Shown here piece by piece: positions 1 to 7,557 of a DNA stretch of 64,000 nucleotides. Source of the stretch: Pseudomonadota bacterium. GTDB lineage: Bacteria; Desulfobacterota; Desulfobulbia; Desulfobulbales; Desulfurivibrionaceae. The stretch spans positions 310,001 to 374,000 of the forward strand of contig JAHJRQ010000015.1 in NCBI GenBank assembly GCA_018830485.1. The letters run 5' to 3'. Every line of letters begins with the position of its first letter. The first letter of the stretch is position 1. The translations under genes and the position numbers were made by a program. The notes beneath the pieces are model-generated. The model was not told the origin of the DNA and ran no database searches. It saw nothing but the letters and a program-made list of their open reading frames with translations.

Positions 1-672
1 TATCTTCACCAACTTACCGCCGTCGATGAGTGTAATATCCTTATCTTCAGCAAAGCTCACTGCGTCATCGGTAAAGACGCCGGAGGTAACGACAAATCCC
101 CCTTTTGCATCATTGGCCACCATTACCCCAAAGAATTCCCGGACCACCTTCACCCCTACCTTAAAAGCCTTCCATTGCTTGCATTGCACCAGATACTTCT
201 GGCCGTTCAAACTCATCTCAAGATCAATGCCGCCGTCAGCACCGCCACCACCTGTTTCTTTTACCGTGTAGCCCTTGCGCCGGAAGGACTCTCCGACAAG
301 CATTTCGAATTCCTGCCAGGTTAACCGTTCAACTGCCTGCAAGGCGGAATTTTTCGTTTCCGTTGGTGAATGGGTGGCTATGGATTCGTAGAGTTGTTTG
401 TTTTTTCGCTGCTTAAAAAAAGACAGCACTGCGCCGAACAGGAATGCAAGAGGCAGAAGCATTTGGGCAAAAACGGCGACCGTCACAACTAATTGGGTGA
501 AAACAACATTGCCCATGTTACCAACAGTGGCTGGCTGGTCAACTGTAATCCCCGTGACAGCATGCAAAACTATATAAGATCCCACAGCCAGAAGCAGACA
601 AGTTTTCCATGAGAATTTTGATGCAATTTCAACAAGATCCTCAAAACCACTTTGTCTTTTTCGCCTAGCCAT
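1..672 (-). CDS. Membrane-anchored Mrr-like restriction endonuclease, 3' truncated by window
   Basis: The reading frame is open from ATG at 672 to the left edge (224 codons, no stop), so the C-terminus lies outside the window. Two hydrophobic segments (about residues 22-40 and 56-86) precede a charged linker. A restriction-endonuclease-like Mrr_cat fold follows: the GGGGADGGIDLEM stretch (Asp at about 150) and VQCKQW (Gln163, Lys165) match the D-(D/E/Q)xK nuclease signature. Proteins of this build are usually called restriction endonucleases and may cleave modified or invading DNA at the inner membrane. The substrate cannot be read from the sequence. No methyltransferase is seen nearby, which fits a modification-dependent or stand-alone enzyme. 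Confidence 0.8.
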   Translation of the reverse strand, partial: MARRKRQSGFEDLVEIASKFSWKTCLLLAVGSYIVLHAVTGITVDQPATVGNMGNVVFTQLVVTVAVFAQMLLPLAFLFGAVLSFFKQRKNKQLYESIATHSPTETKNSALQAVERLTWQEFEMLVGESFRRKGYTVKETGGGGADGGIDLEMSLNGQKYLVQCKQWKAFKVGVKVVREFFGVMVANDAKGGFVVTSGVFTDDAVSFAEDKDITLIDGGKLVKI

Positions 673-818
673 ACCCACCCCCAGCTTATTTTTTATCTAC
701 ATCCCATAGCGCCGGAATATCCTCGCTGGTTTTACCCTCTATACCAATACAGAAAGAATACGGATCGCCTATCCCATTCAGGGGTTGGGGCGAAACGCCA
801 AACCCAACTACCACTATG

Positions 819-905
819 GAAATCAGGGACATCCCCCATAGTTTTGTTTTTTGAATTTGCTCAAATAAAAACCGCCGGGAAATCAGGGGCGCTCCCCAGT
901 AGTTT
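819..905. repeat. Degenerate direct repeats with a higA 3'-end fragment
   Basis: Two imperfect 27-bp direct repeats (819-845 and 879-905, both starting GAAATCAGGG) flank 24 bp (855-878) that are identical to 2246-2269. The latter covers the last codons and stop of the higA antitoxin. This gap between the nuclease and Fic genes therefore holds a remnant or recombination scar related to the higBA locus 1.4 kb away. No gene is visible in 673-919. Confidence 0.5.
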
Positions 906-919
906 CCTGATAATTTCGT

Positions 920-2008
920 TTATTCTCCACGCAGGCTGTCACGCGTCAAAATCGCGTTGAGCGCCAGATTGATATAGTAGTTGGAGCGGCCGATTTTCCG
1001 TTTCTCAAGAAAACCTCCCTCGGTCAGGGCGTTAAGGTACTTGGTGGCGGTCAGCCGGGAGACCTTCAGATCGCGTTCGATGAATTCGATCTTGGTGTAA
1101 GGATGGGTAAAGAGATTATTGATGAGATCCTGGCTGTAAAACTTGTACCGGCTGCGAATACGGTGCTTGGCATCCAGCAGGGCAGCCTTGATGGCATGGA
1201 TGGTGGTGATGGTTTCCCCGGCGGTTTGCTCCACCGCGGTCAGCATGTAGGCGACCCATTCCTCCCAGGCATCCCGGTCGCGCACTGCTTGCAACAGGCG
1301 GTAATAGTCGGTTTTGGTCCGCACGATATGGCGGCTGAGGTAGAGCACCGGGATGTCCAGCAGCCCTTCTTTTACCAGGTAGAGGACATTGATGATCCGG
1401 CCGGTGCGGCCATTGCCGTCATAAAACGGATGGATGCTTTCAAACTGGAAATGGATGAGGGCCATTTTGATGAGCGGGTCGGCGTCAAAAATCGCCGGGT
1501 CGTTGATGAACCGCTCAAGGTCGCGCATCAGGGCCACGATGGTGGCGTGGCCCTGGGGCGGGGTATAGACGGTGTCGCCGGCCCCGTTTTTCAGGGCGGT
1601 TCCGGGCAGCCTGCGCATCCCGGCGCTGTTTTGTTCCAGCTCCGCCTGGATCGCCTCGATATGATTCAGGGTAATGATGCCATTCTGCCGCACGGCCTCA
1701 AAGCCGACCCGCAGGGCCTGGCGATAACGCAAAACTTCCTTGGTTGCCGGATTGGCAGGGCCTTCGGGGAAGGCATCGTCTTTGAACAGCTCGTCGTGGG
1801 TGGTGACAATGTTTTCGATGGCGGAACTGTCCTTGGCCTCCTGCATGCCCAGGGCATTGATGAGAATGCCCTGGTTGGGGATGGAAGCGGCCACTCCCTT
1901 GAGTTCGGCCAGTTTGCGACTGGCGGCAGCCATCTTTTTTAAGATGGTTGCCGTCTCGAAACGATCAGGCGGCAGGTGGTGTAAATGCGGAATCTCGATC
2001 ATGGCCAT
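920..2008 (-). CDS. Fic family protein (probable AMP-transferase), class II autoinhibited
   Basis: 362 aa. The Fic core carries HPFYDGNGRTGR at residues 193-204, the complete HxFx(D/E)GNGRxxR active-site loop with catalytic His193. Such enzymes transfer AMP from ATP to protein hydroxyls. The N-terminal domain contains SSAIEN (61-66), which fits the inhibitory [S/T]xxxE[G/N] helix with Glu65, so the enzyme should be autoinhibited in cis (class II, like Shewanella Fic). The C-terminal 70 residues look like a winged helix (KVSRLTATKYLNALTEGGFL). The target is unknown. ATG at 2002 is an alternative start two codons in. It lies between a nuclease and a TA pair, a typical accessory setting. Confidence 0.9.
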   Translation of the reverse strand: MAMIEIPHLHHLPPDRFETATILKKMAAASRKLAELKGVAASIPNQGILINALGMQEAKDSSAIENIVTTHDELFKDDAFPEGPANPATKEVLRYRQALRVGFEAVRQNGIITLNHIEAIQAELEQNSAGMRRLPGTALKNGAGDTVYTPPQGHATIVALMRDLERFINDPAIFDADPLIKMALIHFQFESIHPFYDGNGRTGRIINVLYLVKEGLLDIPVLYLSRHIVRTKTDYYRLLQAVRDRDAWEEWVAYMLTAVEQTAGETITTIHAIKAALLDAKHRIRSRYKFYSQDLINNLFTHPYTKIEFIERDLKVSRLTATKYLNALTEGGFLEKRKIGRSNYYINLALNAILTRDSLRGE

Positions 2009-2251
2009 ACCTTGTCATATCGAAAAAACATGTATAGAGAAATTGATTTTTGTATGCATGTTGTCTGCATCATGTATAGAACATGGCCGGATAATATGTT
2101 CAACAGGTTTCATCGGCGGACCAACCCGCTTCAACCCGTTACCCCCTGCCGCCACCCGCCACCCGCCACCGGGGAATTCCGGGGAAAGTTTACCTAATTA
2201 TTTCCAACCGCTGTAAAACCAGAGACCTCTCCCATCTTTTTTTGGATTTGC

Positions 2252-2683
2252 TCAAATAAAAACCGCCGGAGAAACCCCGAAGCGGGCCGCCAGGGCCTTG
2301 GCCTGCCTGGCGTTGATCTCGCGTTTGCCCGTCAGGATCTCGCTTACCACGGATTGCCCGCCGATCTCCTCGGACAGATCGGTCTGCTTGAGCCCGTGCT
2401 GTTCCATGAAGAACCGGAGAACGGCCCGTGGTTCCGCCTCCGGGACGGGATGATGTTGTGTCTCGTAATCCTCGACCAGTTGTCCGACCAGATCGAGAAA
2501 ATCAGCCAGCTCATGGCCTTCGTCGTCGCCGACTGCATCGATGAGGCTGTGCAGCAGCGCAACCACCTCTGCAAATTGTGCCTCGGTGCGGATGGGCGTA
2601 AGGCGAACCGGCAGCGCTTCTTGCAACGAGCGCCACGCCGGAGCGATTACCGCCGGATCAATGGCCTGGCCTGCGGGGATCAT
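2252..2683 (-). CDS. higA: HigA-type antitoxin (XRE helix-turn-helix)
   Basis: 143 aa. The C-terminal third is an XRE-type HTH (HGLKQTDLSEEIGG...VSEILTGKREIN). The N-terminal part is a helical extension as in the E. coli YgjM-type HigA (138 aa). It should bind and neutralise the upstream HigB toxin and repress the operon. ATG at 2683 overlaps the toxin stop by 4 bp (ATGA), with toxin first and antitoxin second, the characteristic higBA order. A copy of its last codons is repeated at 855-878. Confidence 0.88.
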   Translation of the reverse strand: MIPAGQAIDPAVIAPAWRSLQEALPVRLTPIRTEAQFAEVVALLHSLIDAVGDDEGHELADFLDLVGQLVEDYETQHHPVPEAEPRAVLRFFMEQHGLKQTDLSEEIGGQSVVSEILTGKREINARQAKALAARFGVSPAVFI

Positions 2684-2982
2684 TTTCCTTTACTCCTGTT
2701 CTGTTTGCACCAGCGGTCATACTCGGGATGGGTGAACACATGCCGGATGTAGACCTTTTGCCGGTTGTAGTGGATCACGGCGAGGATCCGGAAGCTGTTG
2801 CCGCCTATATCGAAAATCGTATACGCATCCGCGTAGTCGTCCGACCGGAATGTTTCCCGCACATCGCTGAAGCTGGAGAAGCTTGATCTGCTGACCACCC
2901 TGTACCAAGATTCCAGGGGAGACTTGGCAATGGGGTGAATTTTCCAGAAATCCTCCAGCGCTTTTTTGGCGATTACATGCAT
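2680..2982 (-). CDS. higB: HigB-type mRNA interferase toxin
   Basis: 100 aa, close to E. coli HigB (YgjN, 104 aa): MHVIAKKALEDF at the start, FDIGGNSFRILAVIHYNRQKVYIRHVFTHPEYD in three stretches near the C-terminus, and a basic tail. It belongs to the RelE-like superfamily and cleaves mRNA in a translation-dependent way. The frame is intact, unlike the second higB at 25.3 kb. The -10 box lies about 10 nt upstream of the ATG and no Shine-Dalgarno is visible, so the transcript may be nearly leaderless. Confidence 0.88.
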   Translation of the reverse strand: MHVIAKKALEDFWKIHPIAKSPLESWYRVVSRSSFSSFSDVRETFRSDDYADAYTIFDIGGNSFRILAVIHYNRQKVYIRHVFTHPEYDRWCKQNRSKGK

Positions 2983-2992
2983 GGCCCAATCC

Positions 2993-3021
2993 AGTATATC
3001 GCAATTTGCGATATTTGAAAC
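2993..3021 (-). promoter_or_regulatory. higBA promoter with palindromic operator
   Basis: On the minus strand a TATACT -10 (2998-2993) and a weak GTTTCA -35 (3021-3016) are 17 bp apart. Between and overlapping them is the odd palindrome ATATCGCAA-N-TTGCGATAT (2996-3014). This is a good candidate for the site at which HigA represses its own operon. Confidence 0.6.
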
Positions 3022-3157
3022 TGTTTTTCTCCGCAGATCGATTGCATGGTTGTCTTGGGGGTAATCAGGGCCACTCTCCCAGTTTCTTTGTGGGGCACAG
3101 CGCTCCTGTCATGCCGTCTTGACAGAATTTTTATGATAGGCGCTGCTGGGTGCGCCG

Positions 3158-3463
3158 TCAACATAGATGCCTTCCAGACAGGAGAGTTTTCTTGGCATTG
3201 CTGCACCGTGCCCCTGGCAATGAGGAAGGTTGCTTTTCATAAAAGGCTTTGCCCGGATCCTCGTTTTTCAGTGAGAGCGTGATGTCATCCAGGAGACGGT
3301 CGACGGACTCTTGGGAAATGCCTGGGAAGATGTTGGTGTCTTCGTCCCATGTAGCATTTTTGAGGGAAAGGTATTGCAATGACCAGATGCTGAATGCAGG
3401 GGCTTTTGACCCGCGAGCCTTCGCTACAAACCATGCAAAAAATTCTCCGGCAAACAGTTTCAT
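3158..3463 (-). CDS. Hypothetical protein downstream of mtaB
   Basis: 101 aa from ATG at 3463, 14 nt after the mtaB stop and on the same strand, so it could be the last gene of that transcript. It has a mixed composition (SIWSLQYLSLKN, ISQESVDRLLDDI) with no recognised domain and a Cys at each end of the tail. AAAAGG lies directly against the ATG, a poor spacing for a ribosome binding site. It is kept because the frame is open over the whole mtaB-higB gap and its composition looks protein-like. It may be spurious. Confidence 0.35.
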   Translation of the reverse strand: MKLFAGEFFAWFVAKARGSKAPAFSIWSLQYLSLKNATWDEDTNIFPGISQESVDRLLDDITLSLKNEDPGKAFYEKQPSSLPGARCSNAKKTLLSGRHLC

Positions 3464-3477
3464 CCTTTTGAAGTCAA

Positions 3478-4797
3478 TCAGACAATCCTGCCCAGAACCC
3501 CATCCTCGGTGAGCTCTTCCAACCGCACCGTAACCAACTGGTTCACCAGCCCGCTGTCCCCGGCAAAGGAGACCGGGATATAATTGCCGGTATAGCCCTT
3601 GAGCAAACATCCCTGCTTGCGTCCTTCCACCAGGATCTGGCGGAAGCTGCCCAGATGCTTGCGGTAAAAACCGCTCCGTTTTGCATGATGCAAATCCCGC
3701 AAGCGCGCAACCCTTTCCTCCTTGACCGGTTTGGGAACCTGATCCGCCATGGCGGCGGCCGGGGTTCCCGGCCTTTTCGAGTAGGGAAAGACATGGAGAT
3801 AGCTCACCGGCAATGATTCGAGCAGACGGTAGGTGTTGGCAAAGGCTTCCTCGTCCTCGCCGGGAAAACCGACCAGCACGTCCACGCCGATGGCTGCGTC
3901 CGGCAGGCGCGCCACGCTCCGTTCCACCACTTTAGCGAAGGCGGCGGCGGGATAACGGCGGTTCATCCGCTTGAGTATCCCATCATCCCCGCTCTGCAGG
4001 GGGATATGCAGATAGGGCATCACTGAGCCCGATTGGGCCATGAGATTCAGGAGCTCGTCCGTAATCTCGGTGGGCTCAAGGGAACTCAAGCGGTAGCGCA
4101 CCGGCAGGTTCCGGGCGACAAGCAGTTCGAGCAACTCGCGCAGATTGGTTTTGGGGGTAAGATCCAGACCATAATGGCCCAGGTGGATGCCGGTGAGCAC
4201 CTGCTCCTTGTAGCCCTGCGCGGCAAAAATCTCGGCCTGGGCCACCACCTTGTCCGGGTCAAGGCTGCGGCTGCGCCCCCGGGCATAGGGCACGATGCAG
4301 TAGGAACAGAAGCTGTTGCAGCCGTCCTGCACCTTCAGATACGCCCTGGTCCGCGCTCCGAAGCTGGTGACGGTAAGAGGGCAAATCTCCTTGTGGCCGG
4401 CGATATCGCCCAGATGCATTTCCAGATCACAGTGGCGGTCGGCCAGGGCCACTTCCACCAAGCGATGCTTGCAACCGTTGCCCACAATGCAGATGGGGCT
4501 GTCGGCGATCTCGAGAATCTCCTGGGCTCCAATCTGGGCATAGCAGCCGGTCACGATCAACCGGGCCTCGGGATTGGCGCGCAAGGCCCGCCGGATCAAC
4601 TGGCGGGACTGCGCCCCTGCCCTGGCCGTAACCGCGCAGGTGTTAATGATATAGACCTCCGCCGGATGGGAAAAGGGAACCAGCTCCACTTCCCGCTGGG
4701 CAAGTTCCGAAAGGAAGGCCGCCGACTCAAACTGGTTGACCTTGCAGCCGAGGGTGGCAACGGCAATCTTTTTTTTGTTCCGGCCTGTGATCTTCAT
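3478..4797 (-). CDS. mtaB: tRNA t6A37 methylthiotransferase MtaB
   Basis: 439 aa, full length. An N-terminal UPF0004 domain (GCKVNQFES near residue 18, then NTCAVTARA and TGCYAQ) binds one 4Fe-4S cluster. The radical-SAM domain has CNSFCSYC, the CxxxCxxC triad. A C-terminal TRAM-like region (ILVEGRKQGCLLKGYTGNYIPV) is present. The GCKVN start and DLHHAKRSGFYRKHLG stretch fit MtaB rather than MiaB or RimO. It converts t6A to ms2t6A at position 37 of ANN-decoding tRNAs. It lies downstream of pyk and mnmA on the same strand, so two tRNA thiolation enzymes are close together. Confidence 0.92.
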   Translation of the reverse strand: MKITGRNKKKIAVATLGCKVNQFESAAFLSELAQREVELVPFSHPAEVYIINTCAVTARAGAQSRQLIRRALRANPEARLIVTGCYAQIGAQEILEIADSPICIVGNGCKHRLVEVALADRHCDLEMHLGDIAGHKEICPLTVTSFGARTRAYLKVQDGCNSFCSYCIVPYARGRSRSLDPDKVVAQAEIFAAQGYKEQVLTGIHLGHYGLDLTPKTNLRELLELLVARNLPVRYRLSSLEPTEITDELLNLMAQSGSVMPYLHIPLQSGDDGILKRMNRRYPAAAFAKVVERSVARLPDAAIGVDVLVGFPGEDEEAFANTYRLLESLPVSYLHVFPYSKRPGTPAAAMADQVPKPVKEERVARLRDLHHAKRSGFYRKHLGSFRQILVEGRKQGCLLKGYTGNYIPVSFAGDSGLVNQLVTVRLEELTEDGVLGRIV

Positions 4798-4864
4798 GCC
4801 TGCGCCATACTGTGTGTGCTCCGGATTTGCAACAACAAGGCCGCTTTCCGGCGCCTCCGCTCTT

Positions 4865-4903
4865 GTAACGGTCAGCCGCCAAGCGGCGCTGTTGAACGGT
4901 TAC
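4865..4903. repeat. Hairpin overlapping the pyk stop; possible reduced copy of the structured element
   Basis: GTAACGGTCAGCCGCC (4865-4880) and GGCGCTGTTGAACGGTTAC (4885-4903) form an imperfect hairpin that includes the pyk TAA. Read from the pyk strand, GTAACCGTTCAACAGCGCC resembles the arm found after rapZ (GTAACTGTTCAGCAGCACC). There is no T-tract. It may act as a 3' end stabiliser or be a remnant of the larger element. Confidence 0.4.
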
Positions 4904-6336
4904 GAAACATCGATGATTTTGAGGCTGTTGGTGGTCCCCGCCACCCCGGTGAGACTGCCCGCGGTGATCACCAGCCGCCGCGTCCCGGACCGGATCAGCC
5001 CGGCGCTTTTCAGCAGCTCGGCCAGCTCGCGGTCCGACAGGGAGACGGAAGAGACGTACAGGGGAAAAACCCCGGAGGAAAGGGCGAGAATATTGCGGAC
5101 CGTCTGGTTATCGGTGACGGCCACAATCCAGGGCCGGGGCCGCAGCCGGGCGATGCGCCTGGCCGTGGCCCCGGTGGCGGTTGGGGTAACGGCCAGGTCC
5201 ACGGTGCGGTTCTCCAAAACATCACAGGTGGCGCTGCTGATCAGATCATCGATGCTGTCTTCGGAGCGGATCGCGGCCCGGACCTCCAAGGCGACGCCGC
5301 CGCTCTTGACCAGGCGGCGCTCGGTCTGCCGGGCAATTTTTTTGGCGATCCGGACCACCGCCACAGGATCATGGCCGATGGCCGTCTCCTCGGAAAACAT
5401 GATGGCATCGGCGCCGTCCAGGATGGCGTTGGCCACGTCGGTGACCTCGGCCCGGGTGGGCCGGGCGTTGTCCACCATGGACAAAAGCATCTGGGTGGCG
5501 ACGATCACCGGCTTGGCCGCCAGGTTGGCCCGGTGAATGATGTCCTTCTGGAGTCCGGGAATCTCCTCGATGGGCAGCTCGATGCCCAGATCGCCTCGGG
5601 CCACCATAACCGCATCGGCCTGCGCCAAAATGGAGTCCAGGTTGGCCACCGCCTGGCGCCGCTCGATCTTGGCCAGCAGACAGGGGCGGTAGTTCCCTGT
5701 TTGCGGCAGGAGAGCGCGGGCGGCCAGCATATCCTCGGAGCTGCCGACAAAGGAAATGCAGATGACATCGGCCTGGTGCTGTATGGCAAAGGCGATGCCG
5801 CGCTTGTCTTCCTCGGTGAGCGCCCCGGAAGGCGCATTATAGCCGGGGATATTGACCCCCTTGTTGGAGCGGACCACCCCGGCCACCAGGGCCTCGGTTT
5901 CAATGATCTCCCCTTCGATGGACTTGACCTTGAACTGCATCATGCCGTCGCCGACAAAGATGATGGAGCCGGGCCGCACCCCTTGGGCCAGCCCGGAAAT
6001 TTCATGGGGCAGAAAAATGCCCCTCCCCGGACGGGGCTGGCTTGCGGGCCAGAAACGGACCTTGGCCCCCCGCCGCACGGTGATCGGCTTCGGAACCATG
6101 CCCAGCCGCATCTTCGGGCCGGGCAGGTCAACAATGATGGCCACCGGCCTTCCCATCTCCCCGCTGATTTTCCGCAGGCTGGCGATCACCGCGGCATGTT
6201 CCCCAAAGTCTCCGTGGGAGAGATTCAATCGAAAGCCATCGACCCCGGCTGCCATCAGCCGCCTCTGCACGGCCGGCAAAAAAGAGGCCGGGCCCAGGGT
6301 GGCCACAATCTTGCTCTTGGAGATGAATGCGCTCAT
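4900..6336 (-). CDS. pyk: Pyruvate kinase
   Basis: 478 aa from ATG at 6336, chosen because AAGGA lies 5 nt upstream and SKSKIVATLGPAS then starts at residue 6; the longer open frame adds an unsupported leader. Motifs: RLNLSHG, DLPGPKMRLG, LLAKIERRQAV (the active-site Lys signature), VMVARGDLGIELP and FSEETAIG. The enzyme makes ATP and pyruvate from PEP and ADP. A B-domain region (MVPKPITVRRGAKVRF...) and a C-terminal regulatory domain are present. The usual ATQMLESM loop reads ATQMLLSM, losing the conserved Glu, so kinetics could be unusual. The stop codon is inside a hairpin. Confidence 0.93.
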   Translation of the reverse strand: MSAFISKSKIVATLGPASFLPAVQRRLMAAGVDGFRLNLSHGDFGEHAAVIASLRKISGEMGRPVAIIVDLPGPKMRLGMVPKPITVRRGAKVRFWPASQPRPGRGIFLPHEISGLAQGVRPGSIIFVGDGMMQFKVKSIEGEIIETEALVAGVVRSNKGVNIPGYNAPSGALTEEDKRGIAFAIQHQADVICISFVGSSEDMLAARALLPQTGNYRPCLLAKIERRQAVANLDSILAQADAVMVARGDLGIELPIEEIPGLQKDIIHRANLAAKPVIVATQMLLSMVDNARPTRAEVTDVANAILDGADAIMFSEETAIGHDPVAVVRIAKKIARQTERRLVKSGGVALEVRAAIRSEDSIDDLISSATCDVLENRTVDLAVTPTATGATARRIARLRPRPWIVAVTDNQTVRNILALSSGVFPLYVSSVSLSDRELAELLKSAGLIRSGTRRLVITAGSLTGVAGTTNSLKIIDVS

Positions 6337-6461
6337 GATGTTCCTTGATTTTTTCGGGTGATAGGGCTTGTTTGCGCACCTGGCAAACAAGGGCTTGGCA
6401 AACTCGGCATCGCTCTCAGTGTATCTTTTTTCCGCTGCGGCTGCCAGACACAAATTTCGCT

Positions 6462-7529
6462 TCAGCGCGCAATCTCGCCGCACCCCAGAACTTCCTCTCC
6501 CTCATAAAAGACCGCAAATTGGCCGGGGGTCACGGCCCGCTGCGGCTCGGCAAAAGTCAGCCGCACCCCGGTATCAAAGCCAACGATCTCTGCCTGGCAG
6601 GCTGGATGCCGGGAACGGATTTTCACCGCGCAGACATGGGGCAAGGGAGGGGGATAACCGCGCAACCAATGCACCACCGGCAACACCATCTCCCGCTGCC
6701 AGAGATCCGCGTCCTTGCCGACCACCACCAGGTTGCGCTCCGGATCAAGGGTTGCCACATACCAGGGGGTGGCGTCCGGCAAACCCAATCCCCGCCGCTG
6801 GCCGATGGTATAGTGATGGATGCCCGCGTGTTGCCCAAGTTCCTTGCCCTGCAAGGTCCGCATCGGGCCGGGTCGCCCTTGCCCCGGGGAATGGGCGGCG
6901 AGAAACTCCGCCACCGACTGGTGCTTGAGAAAACAGATATCCTGGCTCTCCGGGGTATCGCGAAACGCCAGGCCAAAACCGGCGGCCAGCTCGTAGACCT
7001 CCTCCTTCCGGAAATCTCCCAAGGGTAAGCAGAGGCGGGCTAGTTGCTCCTGACTGAGCAGCGCGAGAAAATAGGATTGATCCTTTGTGGGGTCAATCCC
7101 TTTGAGCAACCGATACCCGGCTTTCCCCTCCCCGCTGATCCGGACATAATGGCCGGTGGCCAGCAGATCCGCCCCGAGACCCTCCCGCGCCCGAGCCAGC
7201 AGGAGGCCGCACTTGATGGTGCGGTTGCAGACCACGCAGGGGTTGGGGGTTTTCCCGGCAAAATAGCCGGCGCAGAAATAGTCCACAACCTTCCGCTGGA
7301 AAGGTTCGGCCAGATCCACCACGGTCAGGGGAATCCGCAAGAAATCGGCCACCGCCCGGACCCGCTGCAGTTGCTCGGCCAGATCGGGCTGGGCCAGGGC
7401 CATGAAAACGCCCTGCACCCGCGCCCCCTGTTGTTGCAACAGGGCCGCGGCCACCGAGGAATCAACGCCGCCGCTCATGGCGACAACAATATTTTTTTGG
7501 TGTATAGTCGTTGCGAAACGCTCTGCCAT
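6462..7529 (-). CDS. mnmA: tRNA 2-thiouridine(34) synthase MnmA
   Basis: 355 aa from ATG at 7529. The PP-loop VAMSGGVDSSVAA is near the N-terminus. The catalytic cysteines are Cys in TPNPCVVCNRTIKC and Cys in ESQDICFL. HYTIGQRRGLGL and a C-terminal beta-barrel complete the family layout. It uses ATP and sulfur relayed from a cysteine desulfurase to make s2U34 in tRNA-Lys, -Glu and -Gln. The annotated start is preferred over an upstream in-frame ATG (7616) that would run into the divergent gene. Only 28 bp separate its ATG from that of trhP on the other strand. Confidence 0.94.
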   Translation of the reverse strand: MAERFATTIHQKNIVVAMSGGVDSSVAAALLQQQGARVQGVFMALAQPDLAEQLQRVRAVADFLRIPLTVVDLAEPFQRKVVDYFCAGYFAGKTPNPCVVCNRTIKCGLLLARAREGLGADLLATGHYVRISGEGKAGYRLLKGIDPTKDQSYFLALLSQEQLARLCLPLGDFRKEEVYELAAGFGLAFRDTPESQDICFLKHQSVAEFLAAHSPGQGRPGPMRTLQGKELGQHAGIHHYTIGQRRGLGLPDATPWYVATLDPERNLVVVGKDADLWQREMVLPVVHWLRGYPPPLPHVCAVKIRSRHPACQAEIVGFDTGVRLTFAEPQRAVTPGQFAVFYEGEEVLGCGEIAR

Positions 7530-7557
7530 CCGATCCCCAGCACGAAAAGGCTTGTTG

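Noticed and set aside
4033-6348. 771-aa open frame on the plus strand opposite mtaB and pyk
   Set aside because: High G+C antisense frame; the minus strand encodes two complete known enzymes, and the translation shows Gly/Pro/His-rich filler.
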